64,000 bases of DNA from Burkholderia gladioli (GCF_000959725.1 NZ_CP009323.1:3658001-3722000); one strand, 5' to 3'. Counted from the first letter of the stretch, positions 36,403 to 47,056 are shown. Numbers and translations are program-made. Notes: generated by a model not told the origin, from the letters alone.

Positions 36403-36452
36403 GCGGGCCGCTGCCTGTGTAAGGCATAAGGCCGGCTCAGGCCGGATCGACA

Positions 36453-36487
36453 TCGGCGCGCGGCGGTTTCGCCGCGCGCCGATTTTT
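36453..36487 (+). terminator. Intrinsic terminator
   Basis: Perfect 13-base GC-rich arms TCGGCGCGCGGCG/CGCCGCGCGCCGA around a GTTT loop, followed by TTTTT. It ends the BKACE/gamma-carbonic anhydrase transcript, 50 bases after the stop, and separates it from the converging M14-type gene. The strongest terminator in the window. Confidence 0.9.
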
Positions 36488-36515
36488 CATGATGGCTTAT
36501 GCCGGCACGGGCCGG

Positions 36516-37514
36516 TCATTCCAGATGTTCCTGCCGGCGCGCCGCATGATCGAAACGCCGTTCGATGCGGCCGAGGCGCACCACGGTCACGCCGGGGCGC
36601 AACTGGCGCAGCGAGGGCATCACCAGCATGCAGTCGTCGTAAGGCGTGCGAACCGCTTCGCCATTCGACCAGCCGATCGTGGTGCCGGCCGTCTCGAAGC
36701 GCTCCAGCCCCGTGTAGGGCCCGGCGAAACGGAAATCCATGCTGCTCGCCACCACCGGCTCGGTCACGCGAACCACCGTCATCCGTGCCGGCAAGGGCCG
36801 CAGCCAGCCGGCCGGCAAATCGGCCGGCTCGATCACGCCGGCGCCGAGCAGGAAACGGGCGGTGCTGTCTCGCGCGACCTCGACGGCGCTCGCCTCCCAG
36901 TGCTGGCCGCATTCGATCAGCAACGCGTTGCGCTCGCTGGCGGGATCGCCGAACCCCGCGTAGTCGCGCAGGCGACGGCCTTCGGGATGGCCTTCGTCGC
37001 CAATCACCGTGGCCGGCGCGCCGAGCTGGACGGCCAGTTCGACGCCCTTGTCGAGCGGCCCGGCCACGATCAGCGGCGCGCTTTTCTCGTGCATCGAATG
37101 CAGGTCCAGCAGCAGGTCGACCGTGTCGATCACGGGGCGCATCGCGCGGGCCCGATCGAGCTCGGACGAGCGGCGCGCGACGTCGTCGAGCAGGGCCGCC
37201 GTCCAGACGCGGTTGAAGTCCTGGTCGACGAAGCGCGCGCGGTCGGGCTGCGCGGGATCGAAGCGTGCATAGGCCGCGACGTTGGCGAAGGCCAGCGTCA
37301 GGCGTCCGCGGCGCGGGCGCAGGCCGACGCGCAGCAGCGCGTCCACCACGATCGCGCCGCAGACCTCGTTGCCATGCGTGAGCGCGTTCACCATCACGTG
37401 CGGCCCCGGCGCGCCGGAATCGAAGCTGTGGACATGGGCGATGCCGGTGTTGCCCTCGGCATGCACGCCGATATCGGGGAACTCGACTTCGATCGGATAG
37501 GCAGCCTGGCTCAT
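36516..37514 (-). CDS. M14-like succinylglutamate desuccinylase/aspartoacylase family protein
   Basis: A 332-residue zinc-dependent deacylase or carboxypeptidase-like enzyme. Zinc ligands are in NALTHGNEVCGAIVVDAL (HxxE, near residue 47) and LLDLHSMHEKSAPL (His, near residue 135); AFANVAAYARFDP and DQDFNRVW are typical of the aspartoacylase/AstE fold. Glu in ALLIECGQHWE is the likely catalytic base. GGAG lies 8 bases before ATG 37514, so the longer frame to 37565 is not used. Substrate unknown, probably an N-acyl amino acid. Confidence 0.82.
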   Translation of the reverse strand: MSQAAYPIEVEFPDIGVHAEGNTGIAHVHSFDSGAPGPHVMVNALTHGNEVCGAIVVDALLRVGLRPRRGRLTLAFANVAAYARFDPAQPDRARFVDQDFNRVWTAALLDDVARRSSELDRARAMRPVIDTVDLLLDLHSMHEKSAPLIVAGPLDKGVELAVQLGAPATVIGDEGHPEGRRLRDYAGFGDPASERNALLIECGQHWEASAVEVARDSTARFLLGAGVIEPADLPAGWLRPLPARMTVVRVTEPVVASSMDFRFAGPYTGLERFETAGTTIGWSNGEAVRTPYDDCMLVMPSLRQLRPGVTVVRLGRIERRFDHAARRQEHLE

Positions 37515-37593
37515 GCGAGGGCTCCGTGGCGCGGGTGATGGATCGGCAAGCGGATTCCGGGCCACGAGCCGGGCATGTTCGACAGGCGCGTCA

Positions 37594-38394
37594 TCAGGCT
37601 TCCTCGACGGCGGACGTCAACGGCAGCCAGGCGACCTGGATGCCGTTCACATGGAAGGCCAGCCCCAGTTGACCGTGGATCTGCAGCAGGCTGCTGCCGG
37701 CCTGGACGGTGCCGGGCAGGGCGGCTCGCGACGCTACGCGGGCGGCACCCGCGGCCAGGCTTTGCGGGCGGGCGGCCCGCAGCGCGGCGACCAGCCCGGC
37801 CGGATCGCGCTGGCCGACCGCAAGACGGCACAGGGCGAGCCAGTCGGCACGCTCGTCATCCTGCGGGACGGATTCGCCGGGCGCCACGGGGCGCTCGCGC
37901 AGGCGGCCCAGCAGGCGGCGCAGGTGCTGGCGCGAGGCCGCCTCGCTGCGTCCCGTCAGCGGCCCCAGTTCAGCGTGATCGAAACCGAATACCTCGTGCA
38001 GCAGCACCACGGCGCCGTCCACGGCTGGCAGCACATGCGCGAGATGCTGCAAGGCGGCTTCCAGGCGCCGGGCCTGCTCGACCAGTTGCTCGGGATGCGC
38101 CGCGTCGAGGCCGGGGCTGCCGGTCTCTGCCTCGCGCGCCAGGATGCCCCGGTAACGTTCGCGGCGGCGCAGCACGTCGATGCACAGATGGCGCAGCACG
38201 GTGGCGAGCCAGGCCTCGTGGCCGGCCGCGGTGGGCGGCAGGTCGCCCGTGGCGGTTCGCAGGTAGGTGTCCTGGACCAGGTCCTCGGCTTCGCTGCCGT
38301 CGGCCAGCCAGCGGCGCGCCAGGGCCAGCAAGCGCCGGCGCAGGGCGCGGTCCTCGGCCAGGGGATGGGAGGCGTGGGTGGATGTCACGTTCAT
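37594..38394 (-). CDS. ECF-type RNA polymerase sigma factor with C-terminal extension
   Basis: A 266-residue sigma factor: region 2 with DGSEAEDLVQDTYLRTATG and WLATVLRHLCIDVLRRRERYRG, region 4 with VVLLHEVFGFDHAELGPLTGRSEAASRQHLRRLLGRLRE, then a further 80 residues not needed for sigma function. ECF groups with such extensions use the tail in place of a classical anti-sigma factor. ATG 38394 rather than 38445. It is divergent from a ClpP-like protease across 53 bases that hold an inverted repeat. Confidence 0.85.
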   Translation of the reverse strand: MNVTSTHASHPLAEDRALRRRLLALARRWLADGSEAEDLVQDTYLRTATGDLPPTAAGHEAWLATVLRHLCIDVLRRRERYRGILAREAETGSPGLDAAHPEQLVEQARRLEAALQHLAHVLPAVDGAVVLLHEVFGFDHAELGPLTGRSEAASRQHLRRLLGRLRERPVAPGESVPQDDERADWLALCRLAVGQRDPAGLVAALRAARPQSLAAGAARVASRAALPGTVQAGSSLLQIHGQLGLAFHVNGIQVAWLPLTSAVEEA

Positions 38395-38415
38395 GGCGGC
38401 TCGTTCGTATACCGC

Positions 38416-38446
38416 GTTGAAACTAACACGACCAGGAGTTTTCAAC
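38416..38446. promoter_or_regulatory. Inverted repeat between sigma factor and ClpP-like genes
   Basis: GTTGAAACT (38416-38424) and AGTTTTCAAC (38437-38446) pair as an imperfect inverted repeat (one-base bulge) in the 53-base divergent gap. Position suggests an operator or sigma promoter used in both directions. The right arm sits between the AGGAG site and ATG of the protease gene, so an mRNA-level effect is also possible. Confidence 0.4.
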
Positions 38447-38447
38447 C

Positions 38448-39053
38448 ATGCTTGCCAACGACAAGGAACAGGACGGCGCGGCCCAGCCCGCGCCGGGACA
38501 GCCCGGCGCCTTCCTGGAGGAGAAGGCCTTTCGCGCGCGCACCGTGCTGGTGTTCGGCACCATCACCGACGCGCTCGCCTCGGAAACCGTGCGCCGCCTG
38601 CTGGCGCTCGATGCCGAATCCGCCGCGCCGATCGACATGATCGTGTCCTCGCCGGGCGGCCATCTCGAGTCGGGCGACGCAATCCACGACGTAGTCCGCT
38701 TCATCGACGCGCCGGTCAACATGATCGGCACCGGCTGGGTGGGCAGCGCCGCCACCCACCTGTACCTGGGCGCCGCGCGCGAGCGGCGCTTCTGCCTGCC
38801 GCAGACGCGCTTCCTGATCCACCAGCCGAGCGGCGGCGCCAGCGGCCAGGCCAGCGATATCGCGATCCAGGCGCAGGAGATCGTCAAGGCGCGCGAGCGC
38901 ATCGCGGCGGTGATCGCCCGCGAATGCGGGCAGCCGCTGGCCCGCGTGCTGGAGGATATCGAGCGCGATCGGTGGATGCCGGCGCAGGAGGCGCTGCGAT
39001 ATGGGCTGGTGGCGCGCGTGGTGGAGCGGCGGGCCGAGCTGGCGGATCGCTAA
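38448..39053 (+). CDS. ClpP-like serine protease
   Basis: A 201-residue ClpP-fold protease with an intact triad: Ser100 in GWVGSAATHLYLGAA, His125 in RFLIHQPSGG, and Asp174 in ERDRWMPAQEALRYGLV. The length matches the housekeeping ClpP, but the sequence around the serine differs (GSAAT rather than ASMGA), and no clpX is adjacent, so this is an accessory paralogue. AGGAG is 9 bases before the ATG. Its stop codon lies inside the left inverted repeat of the AAA island, so the 3' end may have been remodelled by that insertion. Confidence 0.88.
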   Translation: MLANDKEQDGAAQPAPGQPGAFLEEKAFRARTVLVFGTITDALASETVRRLLALDAESAAPIDMIVSSPGGHLESGDAIHDVVRFIDAPVNMIGTGWVGSAATHLYLGAARERRFCLPQTRFLIHQPSGGASGQASDIAIQAQEIVKARERIAAVIARECGQPLARVLEDIERDRWMPAQEALRYGLVARVVERRAELADR

Positions 39054-39114
39054 AAGGCCAGTTCAAAAAGGACGCTCAGCTCGGCTGAAGCTGTTCCAGC
39101 AGGCGATCGAGCCG
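39050..39114 (+). repeat. Left terminal inverted repeat (core)
   Basis: Starts CTAAAAGGCCAGTTCAAAAA and includes CTCGGCTGAAGCTGTTCCAGCAGGCG. It matches the right repeat at about 59 of 64 aligned positions with one extra G. Weaker similarity continues to about 39182. The TAA stop of the ClpP-like gene is bases 2-4 of the repeat. Confidence 0.8.
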
Positions 39115-39312
39115 CTTGTTCGAGGAATGCTTCGAGAATGTCAGATCGGCGCTCGAAGCGAATGCGTAGACGACGGAATCCATGGAGCCACGACCGCTTC
39201 CACGCGATTGCTACGGCCCGTCGTCAAATTGGAATTTTATTCCTGGCCTTCCCCTGTAGACTCACTTCGCCACACGAAATCAGAGCGAAACTGAGTTTCC
39301 GGGAGCAAAAAC

Positions 39313-40716
39313 GTGCAGGAAGAACAAGCCACGAATAAGAGTCCACACACGCATGCCTGGCAGGCCGTCAAAGAGCACTTTGGTGACGTTCCGACTGCCG
39401 AGCTTTCCTCCGCTTTGCGAGTGTTTCCGAGCTACATTCGGACGGAGGTCCAGGCAGCGTTGCTTGAATGCTTCAAGGCATATCGAACGCGCCTTCTCGG
39501 TATCAATCGAGCACACGAAAGCTTCATGCCTGCGCGCATCTCGGGTCTCTTTGTCGAACCGCGAGGCCCGGCGCCAGCGGACTTCGCTCTGACGCCAGTG
39601 CGCTATGAATCTATCGATGTCGGCGAAGATGAGCCGGTCGAAGGGTTGGATAACGCCCTCTGGCTGGTCCACGACCAGTCGAATCTTCGAGCAGCCGTTC
39701 TTTTCACGCGCTTCGAACCGCCGAGAGGGCCTCGCACCGTCAACGTGGAGATTGCGTTTTCCCCGTCACCGGATAGCGCGGCGTTCGTGACACGCACGTT
39801 CGAGACCATCGAACAGACGCTTTCGAAGACCAAACTCTATCGGGGGAAAGTACTCTCGTTTGAGGACAAAGAGGGCTATATCGGGCAGACCAAGGGCGTC
39901 ACTGTGCATCGTCTGACCACGGTCACGCGCAACGAGGTGATTCTTTCAGCCGCCACGATGGAAGCGCTTGACCTCCACATCTTCCAGTTCGCGAAGAGCA
40001 GACCAGCGCTTGCAAAGCTTGGTCACTCCCAACAGAAGGGAATCCTGCTTTACGGGCCGCCTGGCACCGGGAAGACACACATCATTCGCTACCTTGCGTC
40101 CAATCTGGAGCATCACACGACGCTGCTCATCACGGCCGGACAGGTCGCGGCACTCGACGAATATGTCAACCTCGCCAAGCTCCTCCAGCCCTGCCTCATC
40201 GTTATCGAGGATGTGGATTTGATTGGCAGGGACAGGACGCAGATGAGGGAGACGAAAGAGGAGGCAATGCTCAATCGCCTCCTCAATGAAATGGACGGAC
40301 TCAGTCCATCGGCACAGCTCTTCTTCATCCTCACCACCAACCGCCCTGACGACATCGAAGATGCCATCGCCGGTCGCCCCGGCCGTATCGACCAAGCCAT
40401 CGAGATACCGGCTCCCGACGACGAATGTCGCCTGAGGCTGCTCGAGCTTTATGGAAGTGCCATGGAAATCCCGACCGATGTTGCCGAGGCTGCCGTGGCC
40501 AAGACAACAGGGGTTAGCGCTGCATTCATAAAAGAGCTCGTCCGCCGATTGGCGCAGCAGAGCATCATGCGAGGCAGCCCCGGCAAGGTGACCATGGGCG
40601 ACCTGGACAATGTTTTCGCGGAGCTGGCACGCCACGATGGCAAGCTCGCGCGCACGCTTCTAGGTGGAACCGCCGCGTCGCCTCGGACTCAGCCGGCGCG
40701 AACGGCGGCCGACTAA
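39313..40716 (+). CDS. AAA ATPase with uncharacterised N-terminal domain
   Basis: A 467-residue ATPase. Residues 1-230 match no domain recognised here. The classical AAA module follows: Walker A GPPGTGKT at 248-255, Walker B LIVIEDVD near 300, sensor-1 FILTTNRPDD near 340, arginine fingers in AGRPGRID near 354, and a helical lid. It resembles the ATPase core of FtsH/Cdc48-type machines but has no protease domain and no membrane helix. GTG start with GGGAG 6-8 bases upstream. Codon use is less GC-biased than neighbours, and the gene is the sole cargo of the inverted-repeat island, suggesting acquisition. Confidence 0.85.
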   Translation: MQEEQATNKSPHTHAWQAVKEHFGDVPTAELSSALRVFPSYIRTEVQAALLECFKAYRTRLLGINRAHESFMPARISGLFVEPRGPAPADFALTPVRYESIDVGEDEPVEGLDNALWLVHDQSNLRAAVLFTRFEPPRGPRTVNVEIAFSPSPDSAAFVTRTFETIEQTLSKTKLYRGKVLSFEDKEGYIGQTKGVTVHRLTTVTRNEVILSAATMEALDLHIFQFAKSRPALAKLGHSQQKGILLYGPPGTGKTHIIRYLASNLEHHTTLLITAGQVAALDEYVNLAKLLQPCLIVIEDVDLIGRDRTQMRETKEEAMLNRLLNEMDGLSPSAQLFFILTTNRPDDIEDAIAGRPGRIDQAIEIPAPDDECRLRLLELYGSAMEIPTDVAEAAVAKTTGVSAAFIKELVRRLAQQSIMRGSPGKVTMGDLDNVFAELARHDGKLARTLLGGTAASPRTQPARTAAD

Positions 40717-40806
40717 GGAAGCTTTGCCATCCGAAGCAGCTCGGGTTCACCGGATTCGCTCGATGCGTGCGCCGATCGACATTGTCGAAGCGCTCCTCAA
40801 ACCAGC

Positions 40807-40870
40807 CGGCTCAACCGCCTGCTGGAACAGCTTCAGCCGAGCCGAGCGTCTTTTTGAACTGGCCTTTTAG
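40807..40870 (-). repeat. Right terminal inverted repeat (core)
   Basis: Reverse complement of the left repeat: ends ...TTTTTGAACTGGCCTTTTAG. Weaker similarity continues inward to about 40752. It begins 90 bases after the AAA ATPase stop. Confidence 0.8.
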
Positions 40871-41161
40871 GAATCGACCGATAGATCGAGCCGGCGGATC
40901 GATGGAAGATCGGACGCAAAGGGATCGTCCATCGACCAGCCCATGGATCACGCCGGCCCACGCAGCAAGGGGCCGGTCGGCCGGCCATGATGGATCCGAT
41001 ATCTCACCCAGGCCATGTCGCGCAGCCGAACCGCTTGCCGAGGACATGGCCCGGAAATCGACGCTCCCGCAATACCCAATCGAAGATTGGAATCGGCATG
41101 GCAAGTCACGCTTGCCATGCTTTCTTGCCATCGAATCGGGATTTCACGCGGAGACAGTCTC

Positions 41162-42346
41162 ATGTGCCGGACCTTGCAAGCCCTGAACACCATCAAGCAC
41201 GCTACCCGCGCGCTGGGCGGCCTCGCCCTGCTGACATCGGTGCCCGTTCATGCTCAATCGAACATCACGCTATACGGCACCATCGACATATCACTGAGCC
41301 ATGTCGGCCATGCCAGGGGCAAGGACAATCTCTGGCTGCTCGGCAACAGCAGCATGGGCAACCTGACCGGCAGCAGCTGGGGCTTGAAGGGCAGCGAGGA
41401 CCTGGGCGGCGGGCTGAAGGCGATCTTCCAGCTCGAAAACGGCTTCGATCCCGGCAACGGCCAGCTTGCCGGCGGCCGCCTGTTCGGCAACCAGGCCTTC
41501 GTCGGCCTCGCCAGCGAGCGATATGGCACGCTCACGCTCGGCCGCCAGTACGATCCGCTGGTCGATCTCGTGCAGGGCATCACCGCCGGCAATGATTTCG
41601 GCAGCGCATTCGCGACGGCGGGCGATGTCGACAATTACGACAACAGCTTTCGCGTGAACAACGCGGTGAAATATGCTTCGCCGGCCTTATCCGGCTTGCG
41701 CTTCGAGGCGATGTACGCGTTCGGCGGCGTCGCGGGCCGGGTGGGCGCCGGGCAATCGTATTCGGCTGGCCTGGCCTACGAGCTGGGCCCGTTCAGCCTG
41801 GCCGGCGGCTATTTCCAGGCCGCCAACACGCCGGCGAAGGCGCGTTGGCGCGAGGACTGGGCCGGCACCTCGGACGGCACCTTCAACGGCCCGGTCAACA
41901 CCGCGTATGCCAGCGCGCGCTCGATCGGCATCACGCGCGTGGCGGCCCGATACGTGCTGGGCGCATTCACCTTCGGAGCGGGTTATAGCCACGCTCGCTA
42001 CGGCCGGGACGGCAGTTCGTCATTCCGGGCCGGCGAGCGATTCGACACCGGCCAGGGTTTCCTGACCTACCAGGCAAACGCGGCCTGGCTGATCGGCGCG
42101 GGTTACAGCTATACGAAATCGGGCGGAGACAGTTCGACGAGCTATCGACAGTTGTCGCTCGGCTCGGACTACATGCTCTCGAAGCGCACCGACCTGTATG
42201 TCACGGCGGCCTATCAGCATGCACGCGGCCGAACCGGCGGCGACGCCGGGAGCAAGCCGAAGGCGCAGGCCTCGATCGGCTCGTATGGTTATGCGGGCAC
42301 GAGCGTGCAGACCCTGCTCAACCTCGGCGTGCGTCACCGCTTCTGA
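41162..42346 (+). CDS. Gram-negative outer-membrane porin
   Basis: A 394-residue trimeric-porin type protein: signal peptide ending PVHA-Q, then SNITLYGTIDISLSHVGH, the standard start of Burkholderia general porins, GSSWGLKGSEDLGGGLKAIFQLENGF, 16-strand alternation, and C-terminal phenylalanine (LGVRHRF). It forms a diffusion channel. GGAGA lies 8 bases before ATG 41162; the longer frame from 41015 is rejected because of the signal peptide. It is the first gene after the inverted-repeat island. Confidence 0.92.
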   Translation: MCRTLQALNTIKHATRALGGLALLTSVPVHAQSNITLYGTIDISLSHVGHARGKDNLWLLGNSSMGNLTGSSWGLKGSEDLGGGLKAIFQLENGFDPGNGQLAGGRLFGNQAFVGLASERYGTLTLGRQYDPLVDLVQGITAGNDFGSAFATAGDVDNYDNSFRVNNAVKYASPALSGLRFEAMYAFGGVAGRVGAGQSYSAGLAYELGPFSLAGGYFQAANTPAKARWREDWAGTSDGTFNGPVNTAYASARSIGITRVAARYVLGAFTFGAGYSHARYGRDGSSSFRAGERFDTGQGFLTYQANAAWLIGAGYSYTKSGGDSSTSYRQLSLGSDYMLSKRTDLYVTAAYQHARGRTGGDAGSKPKAQASIGSYGYAGTSVQTLLNLGVRHRF

Positions 42347-42357
42347 GACGGCGCGGC

Positions 42358-42382
42358 GGGATGCCGGGCTGGCCGGCATCCC
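42358..42382. terminator. Bidirectional hairpin between porin and converging gene
   Basis: Perfect 10-base arms GGGATGCCGG (42358-42367) and CCGGCATCCC (42373-42382), 5-base loop, in the 49-base gap between convergent genes. No T-tract. Confidence 0.6.
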
Positions 42383-42395
42383 GAACCCCAGGCGC

Positions 42396-43427
42396 TCAGT
42401 AATACAGATACACATTCCCCGGGCTGGTCGCCACGTTGTAGTTGCATTGCGGCGAGATCGACGAACCGGCACGGCCGGCCTGCCACGGCGGCGACAGCAC
42501 GTTGCCATTGGTATCCCACACGGTCACGCCGTAGAACTGCGTCATCGCCTGTGGCGGCAACTGGTTGCAGTTGCTGATGCCATACACCTCGAGCACGCCG
42601 CCGAACACCCATTGCAGGTTGCCTTGCGGCGAGGTGTTGAGCGTGACGCTGCGCCCGCTGGTGGTGTCCTGCGTGACGATCGCCCAGGAGCCGCAGTTGT
42701 AGACGCCCACGCCGCACAGCGAATAGGTATCGCCGACGATCTCGTCGCCGGGCGCGACGTTCACGGGATCGGTGTGGGTGGTGGTGCCCGCCGTGCAGCA
42801 GTTCCAGCTCGCGATGGTCCAGGTATGGTCGCCGAAACCGTTCCAGCCCAGCACCGGTTGCAGGATCGATTGCACGGTCGGCAGTTGCTCCAGGCCGGGG
42901 AAGAAGAACACCGTCTGGTTCTGCGCATCGCCCGGCACCGAAGGTACCTTCCAGGTGGCACGCAGGCGGCCCACGTTGCTGCCGTTGTTGTAGTTGGCGC
43001 TTTCGATCCAGCCGGTATAGGTCGGCTCCACCGTGCCGGATGCGGATTGCGCCTGCACCGGGCCGTTGGCCGTGGCCGCGATGCTATGCCCGGCGCGGTC
43101 GAAGTGCGGGCGATCGCACTTGGCCGCCGAGCGCACCGCGCCGTTCTTCTGCAGGATGCTGCCGTCGGTGCGCAGGGTTTCGTTCTGGTGGATGACCTGC
43201 ACGCAAGCGGGTGAGAAATAACCGTTGGGCGTCACCACGTAGTCGAGCGGCACGTTGGCCGGGCGCGCGGCCCGGTCCAGCGAGGCAACCGTGGTCAACT
43301 GGCGCGGCGCGGCGGCGGCCTCGTCGGCCTGCGCTGCCGGCGCGAAGGCCGTCAGCAGCAGGCAGGCGGACAGCAAACGCCAGAGTGGATAGGGCAGGAC
43401 GCGGGACCGGCTGGGATTCTTGTTCAT
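42396..43427 (-). CDS. Secreted protein of unknown family, possible beta-sandwich hydrolase
   Basis: A 343-residue exported protein with signal peptide LLSACLLLTAFAPAAQA. The mature part from residue 135 reads as a beta-rich domain: GWIESANYNNGSNVGRLRATW, WKVPSVP, FFFPGLEQ, ILQPVLGW, DPVNVAPGDEIVGDTY, FGGVLEVYGI. The order of a Gln (ILQ) and a later Glu in beta strands recalls glutamic (G1-type) peptidases, but the match is only a pattern and the call is tentative. Cysteines CC, CGVGVYNCG and NC could form disulfides. Monocistronic and convergent with the porin. Confidence 0.6.
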   Translation of the reverse strand: MNKNPSRSRVLPYPLWRLLSACLLLTAFAPAAQADEAAAAPRQLTTVASLDRAARPANVPLDYVVTPNGYFSPACVQVIHQNETLRTDGSILQKNGAVRSAAKCDRPHFDRAGHSIAATANGPVQAQSASGTVEPTYTGWIESANYNNGSNVGRLRATWKVPSVPGDAQNQTVFFFPGLEQLPTVQSILQPVLGWNGFGDHTWTIASWNCCTAGTTTHTDPVNVAPGDEIVGDTYSLCGVGVYNCGSWAIVTQDTTSGRSVTLNTSPQGNLQWVFGGVLEVYGISNCNQLPPQAMTQFYGVTVWDTNGNVLSPPWQAGRAGSSISPQCNYNVATSPGNVYLYY

Positions 43428-43803
43428 GGAACATCCTCTCGGAATGAATGGGTTTTAGTTGCCGTTACGAAACGTCTTTTTAATAAGTCACCCGAAGCGC
43501 CATTGGATGGTAATGGCTCGCGTCACGCTTTGGAATCTGGAGATAATTTTATTATTGGATATTCAATAATTGGATCGATAAATGAATCACGAAATCAGAT
43601 TATTGATCGAGTTGTTTTTGATATGGGGCGGCGGCACGATCCAGGCCATTCCGGCGTGACCGGGCGGTCTGGGCACAGGTGATTTTATTTCGCTTTTATG
43701 ATCGATCTCGCGCATTGCACGCGAGAATCTCGCTTGCCGCCGGCCAGCGAGGAATGGCACTAAACGAAGTCGTTAATATTTGCGAATCCGCGTCCGCCGG
43801 TTT
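43428..43803. other. AT-rich intergenic region
   Basis: No gene supported. Lower GC than the surroundings (for example the stretch 43540-43600). It holds the promoter of the secreted protein gene (minus). A single CGTTACGAAACG at 43463-43474 resembles one arm of the EPS enhancer element but has no partner and no -24/-12 promoter was seen. Confidence 0.4.
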
Positions 43804-44418
43804 TCAGGATTTTCCGGCAACGCGCTTGCCGGCCCGGGATGGAGCGGCGCGGCGGCGCGCCGTGGCCGGCATCGAATCGGTATCCAGTGCCGGTTTTTGC
43901 AAGGCGGCCAGCGCCTCCTCCAGCACCACCAGCCAGTTTTCCTCGTAACGGATGCCGACCTGCAGCACCAGCAGTTGCAAGGCCGTGCCGCGATCCCGCG
44001 GCTCGTCGGGGAAGTCCTTCTTCTCGATCTCGCGATACAGCGCGAGCTTCTCGCGGTGCCGCTCCATGCGGCGCGCGATCTCCTTTTCCAGCCCGGTGGG
44101 CCCGACCGCCGCCTCGGCACGCAGGCGCACCATGAACTCGTCGCGCAGCGCGGGCGGCTCCTCCTCCTCGGTGATCCAGCGCCGCAACTCGCCGCGTCCC
44201 GCCGCCAGGATGCGGTAGCCGCGCTTGCGGCCGCGCGTGGAGGTTTCGGGCAGCGCCTCGATGAAGCCGGCTTCCTCCAGGCGCGCCAGCTCGCGATAGA
44301 TCTGCTGGTGGGTGGCATGCCAGAAATGGCCGATCGATCGATCGAAACGCGCGGCCAGCTCCGATCCGGAACAGGATCGTTCGACCAGCGCGGTGAGCAG
44401 GGCATGAGGCAGGGACAT
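43804..44418 (-). CDS. PadR-family transcriptional repressor
   Basis: A 204-residue regulator: N-terminal winged helix (LLTALVERSCSGSELAARFDRSIGHFWHATHQQIYRELARLEEAGFIEALPETSTRGRKRGYRI) followed by a long charged helical dimerisation region (EIARRMERHREKLALYREIEKKDF). The HxHQQIYREL core is typical of PadR. It is divergent from the fadH operon, whose promoter carries two identical 14-base palindromes, almost certainly its operators. Ligand unknown; an acyl-CoA or phenolic acid would fit the target genes and the family. Confidence 0.88.
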   Translation of the reverse strand: MSLPHALLTALVERSCSGSELAARFDRSIGHFWHATHQQIYRELARLEEAGFIEALPETSTRGRKRGYRILAAGRGELRRWITEEEEPPALRDEFMVRLRAEAAVGPTGLEKEIARRMERHREKLALYREIEKKDFPDEPRDRGTALQLLVLQVGIRYEENWLVVLEEALAALQKPALDTDSMPATARRRAAPSRAGKRVAGKS

Positions 44419-44478
44419 CGGATCTCGAACCGGAAAGAGCGCGGGGCGCGCCTAGTGGAAAGCATCCAGCGCCCGCGC

Positions 44479-46565
<2,087 letters not shown>

Positions 46566-46615
46566 GCCCGCGCCCTTTCTCCTTCACCGAACCGAACCCA
46601 GCAAGCGGAGCCGCC

Positions 46616-47056
46616 ATGGACCACGCAAGCCTGAACCTGAACCCCGCCGTGGCGCGCTCGCTGGCGAGCTGGCACGAGATGGTGGCCCGCCGCGATCTCG
46701 ACGGCCTGGACGCCCTCGTCCATCCCGAAGCGCGCTTTCGCTCGCCGATGGCCTTCCATCCCTATGGCCCCGCGCCGGCCCTGCTGATGGCGCTGCGCAC
46801 GGTGATCACGATCCTCGAGGACTTCAGCTACCACCGCGAGTTCGCCGGCGCCGACGGGCTCGACGTCGTGCTCGAGTTCAGCGCCACGGTGCAGGGCAGG
46901 CAGCTCAAGGGCATCGACATGATCCGCTTCGACGAACAGGGGCGGATTGTCGAGTTCGAGGTGATGATCCGCCCGCTCAATGCGCTGCAGTTGCTGGGCG
47001 CGGAAATGGGCGCCCGTCTCGGCGCCGTGCTGCCCGGCTTCAAGGCCGGCGCCTGA
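46616..47056 (+). CDS. SnoaL/NTF2-like protein
   Basis: A 146-residue single-domain protein with an NTF2-like fold: SWHEMVARRDLDGLDALVHPEARFRSP at the N-terminus and KGIDMIRFDEQGRIVEFEVMIRPLNALQLL at the end. GGAG is 6 bases before ATG 46616. It lies between fadH and an enoyl-CoA hydratase, so it may bind or isomerise an intermediate; no catalytic residues can be assigned. Confidence 0.82.
   Translation: MDHASLNLNPAVARSLASWHEMVARRDLDGLDALVHPEARFRSPMAFHPYGPAPALLMALRTVITILEDFSYHREFAGADGLDVVLEFSATVQGRQLKGIDMIRFDEQGRIVEFEVMIRPLNALQLLGAEMGARLGAVLPGFKAGA

Larger units (their letters stand above)
39050..40870. mobile_element. Inverted-repeat-bounded island carrying an AAA ATPase
   Basis: About 1.8 kb closed by long imperfect inverted repeats: 39050-39182 and 40752-40870, near-identical over the outer 64 bases and both beginning CTAAAAGGCCAGTTCAAAAA. 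The interior is visibly less GC-rich than flanking genes and holds a single gene. No transposase is present, so the element would be non-autonomous. Flanks GATCG and GAATCG resemble but do not make a clean target duplication. Alternatively the repeats are an old duplication around the gene. Confidence 0.6.

Noticed and set aside
39050..40870. Calling the inverted-repeat island an insertion sequence
   Set aside because: No transposase or DDE-type motif is encoded; the only gene is an AAA ATPase, and no clean target duplication was found.
43463..43474. CGTTACGAAACG as an enhancer arm
   Set aside because: Single imperfect copy with no partner arm and no sigma-54 promoter nearby.
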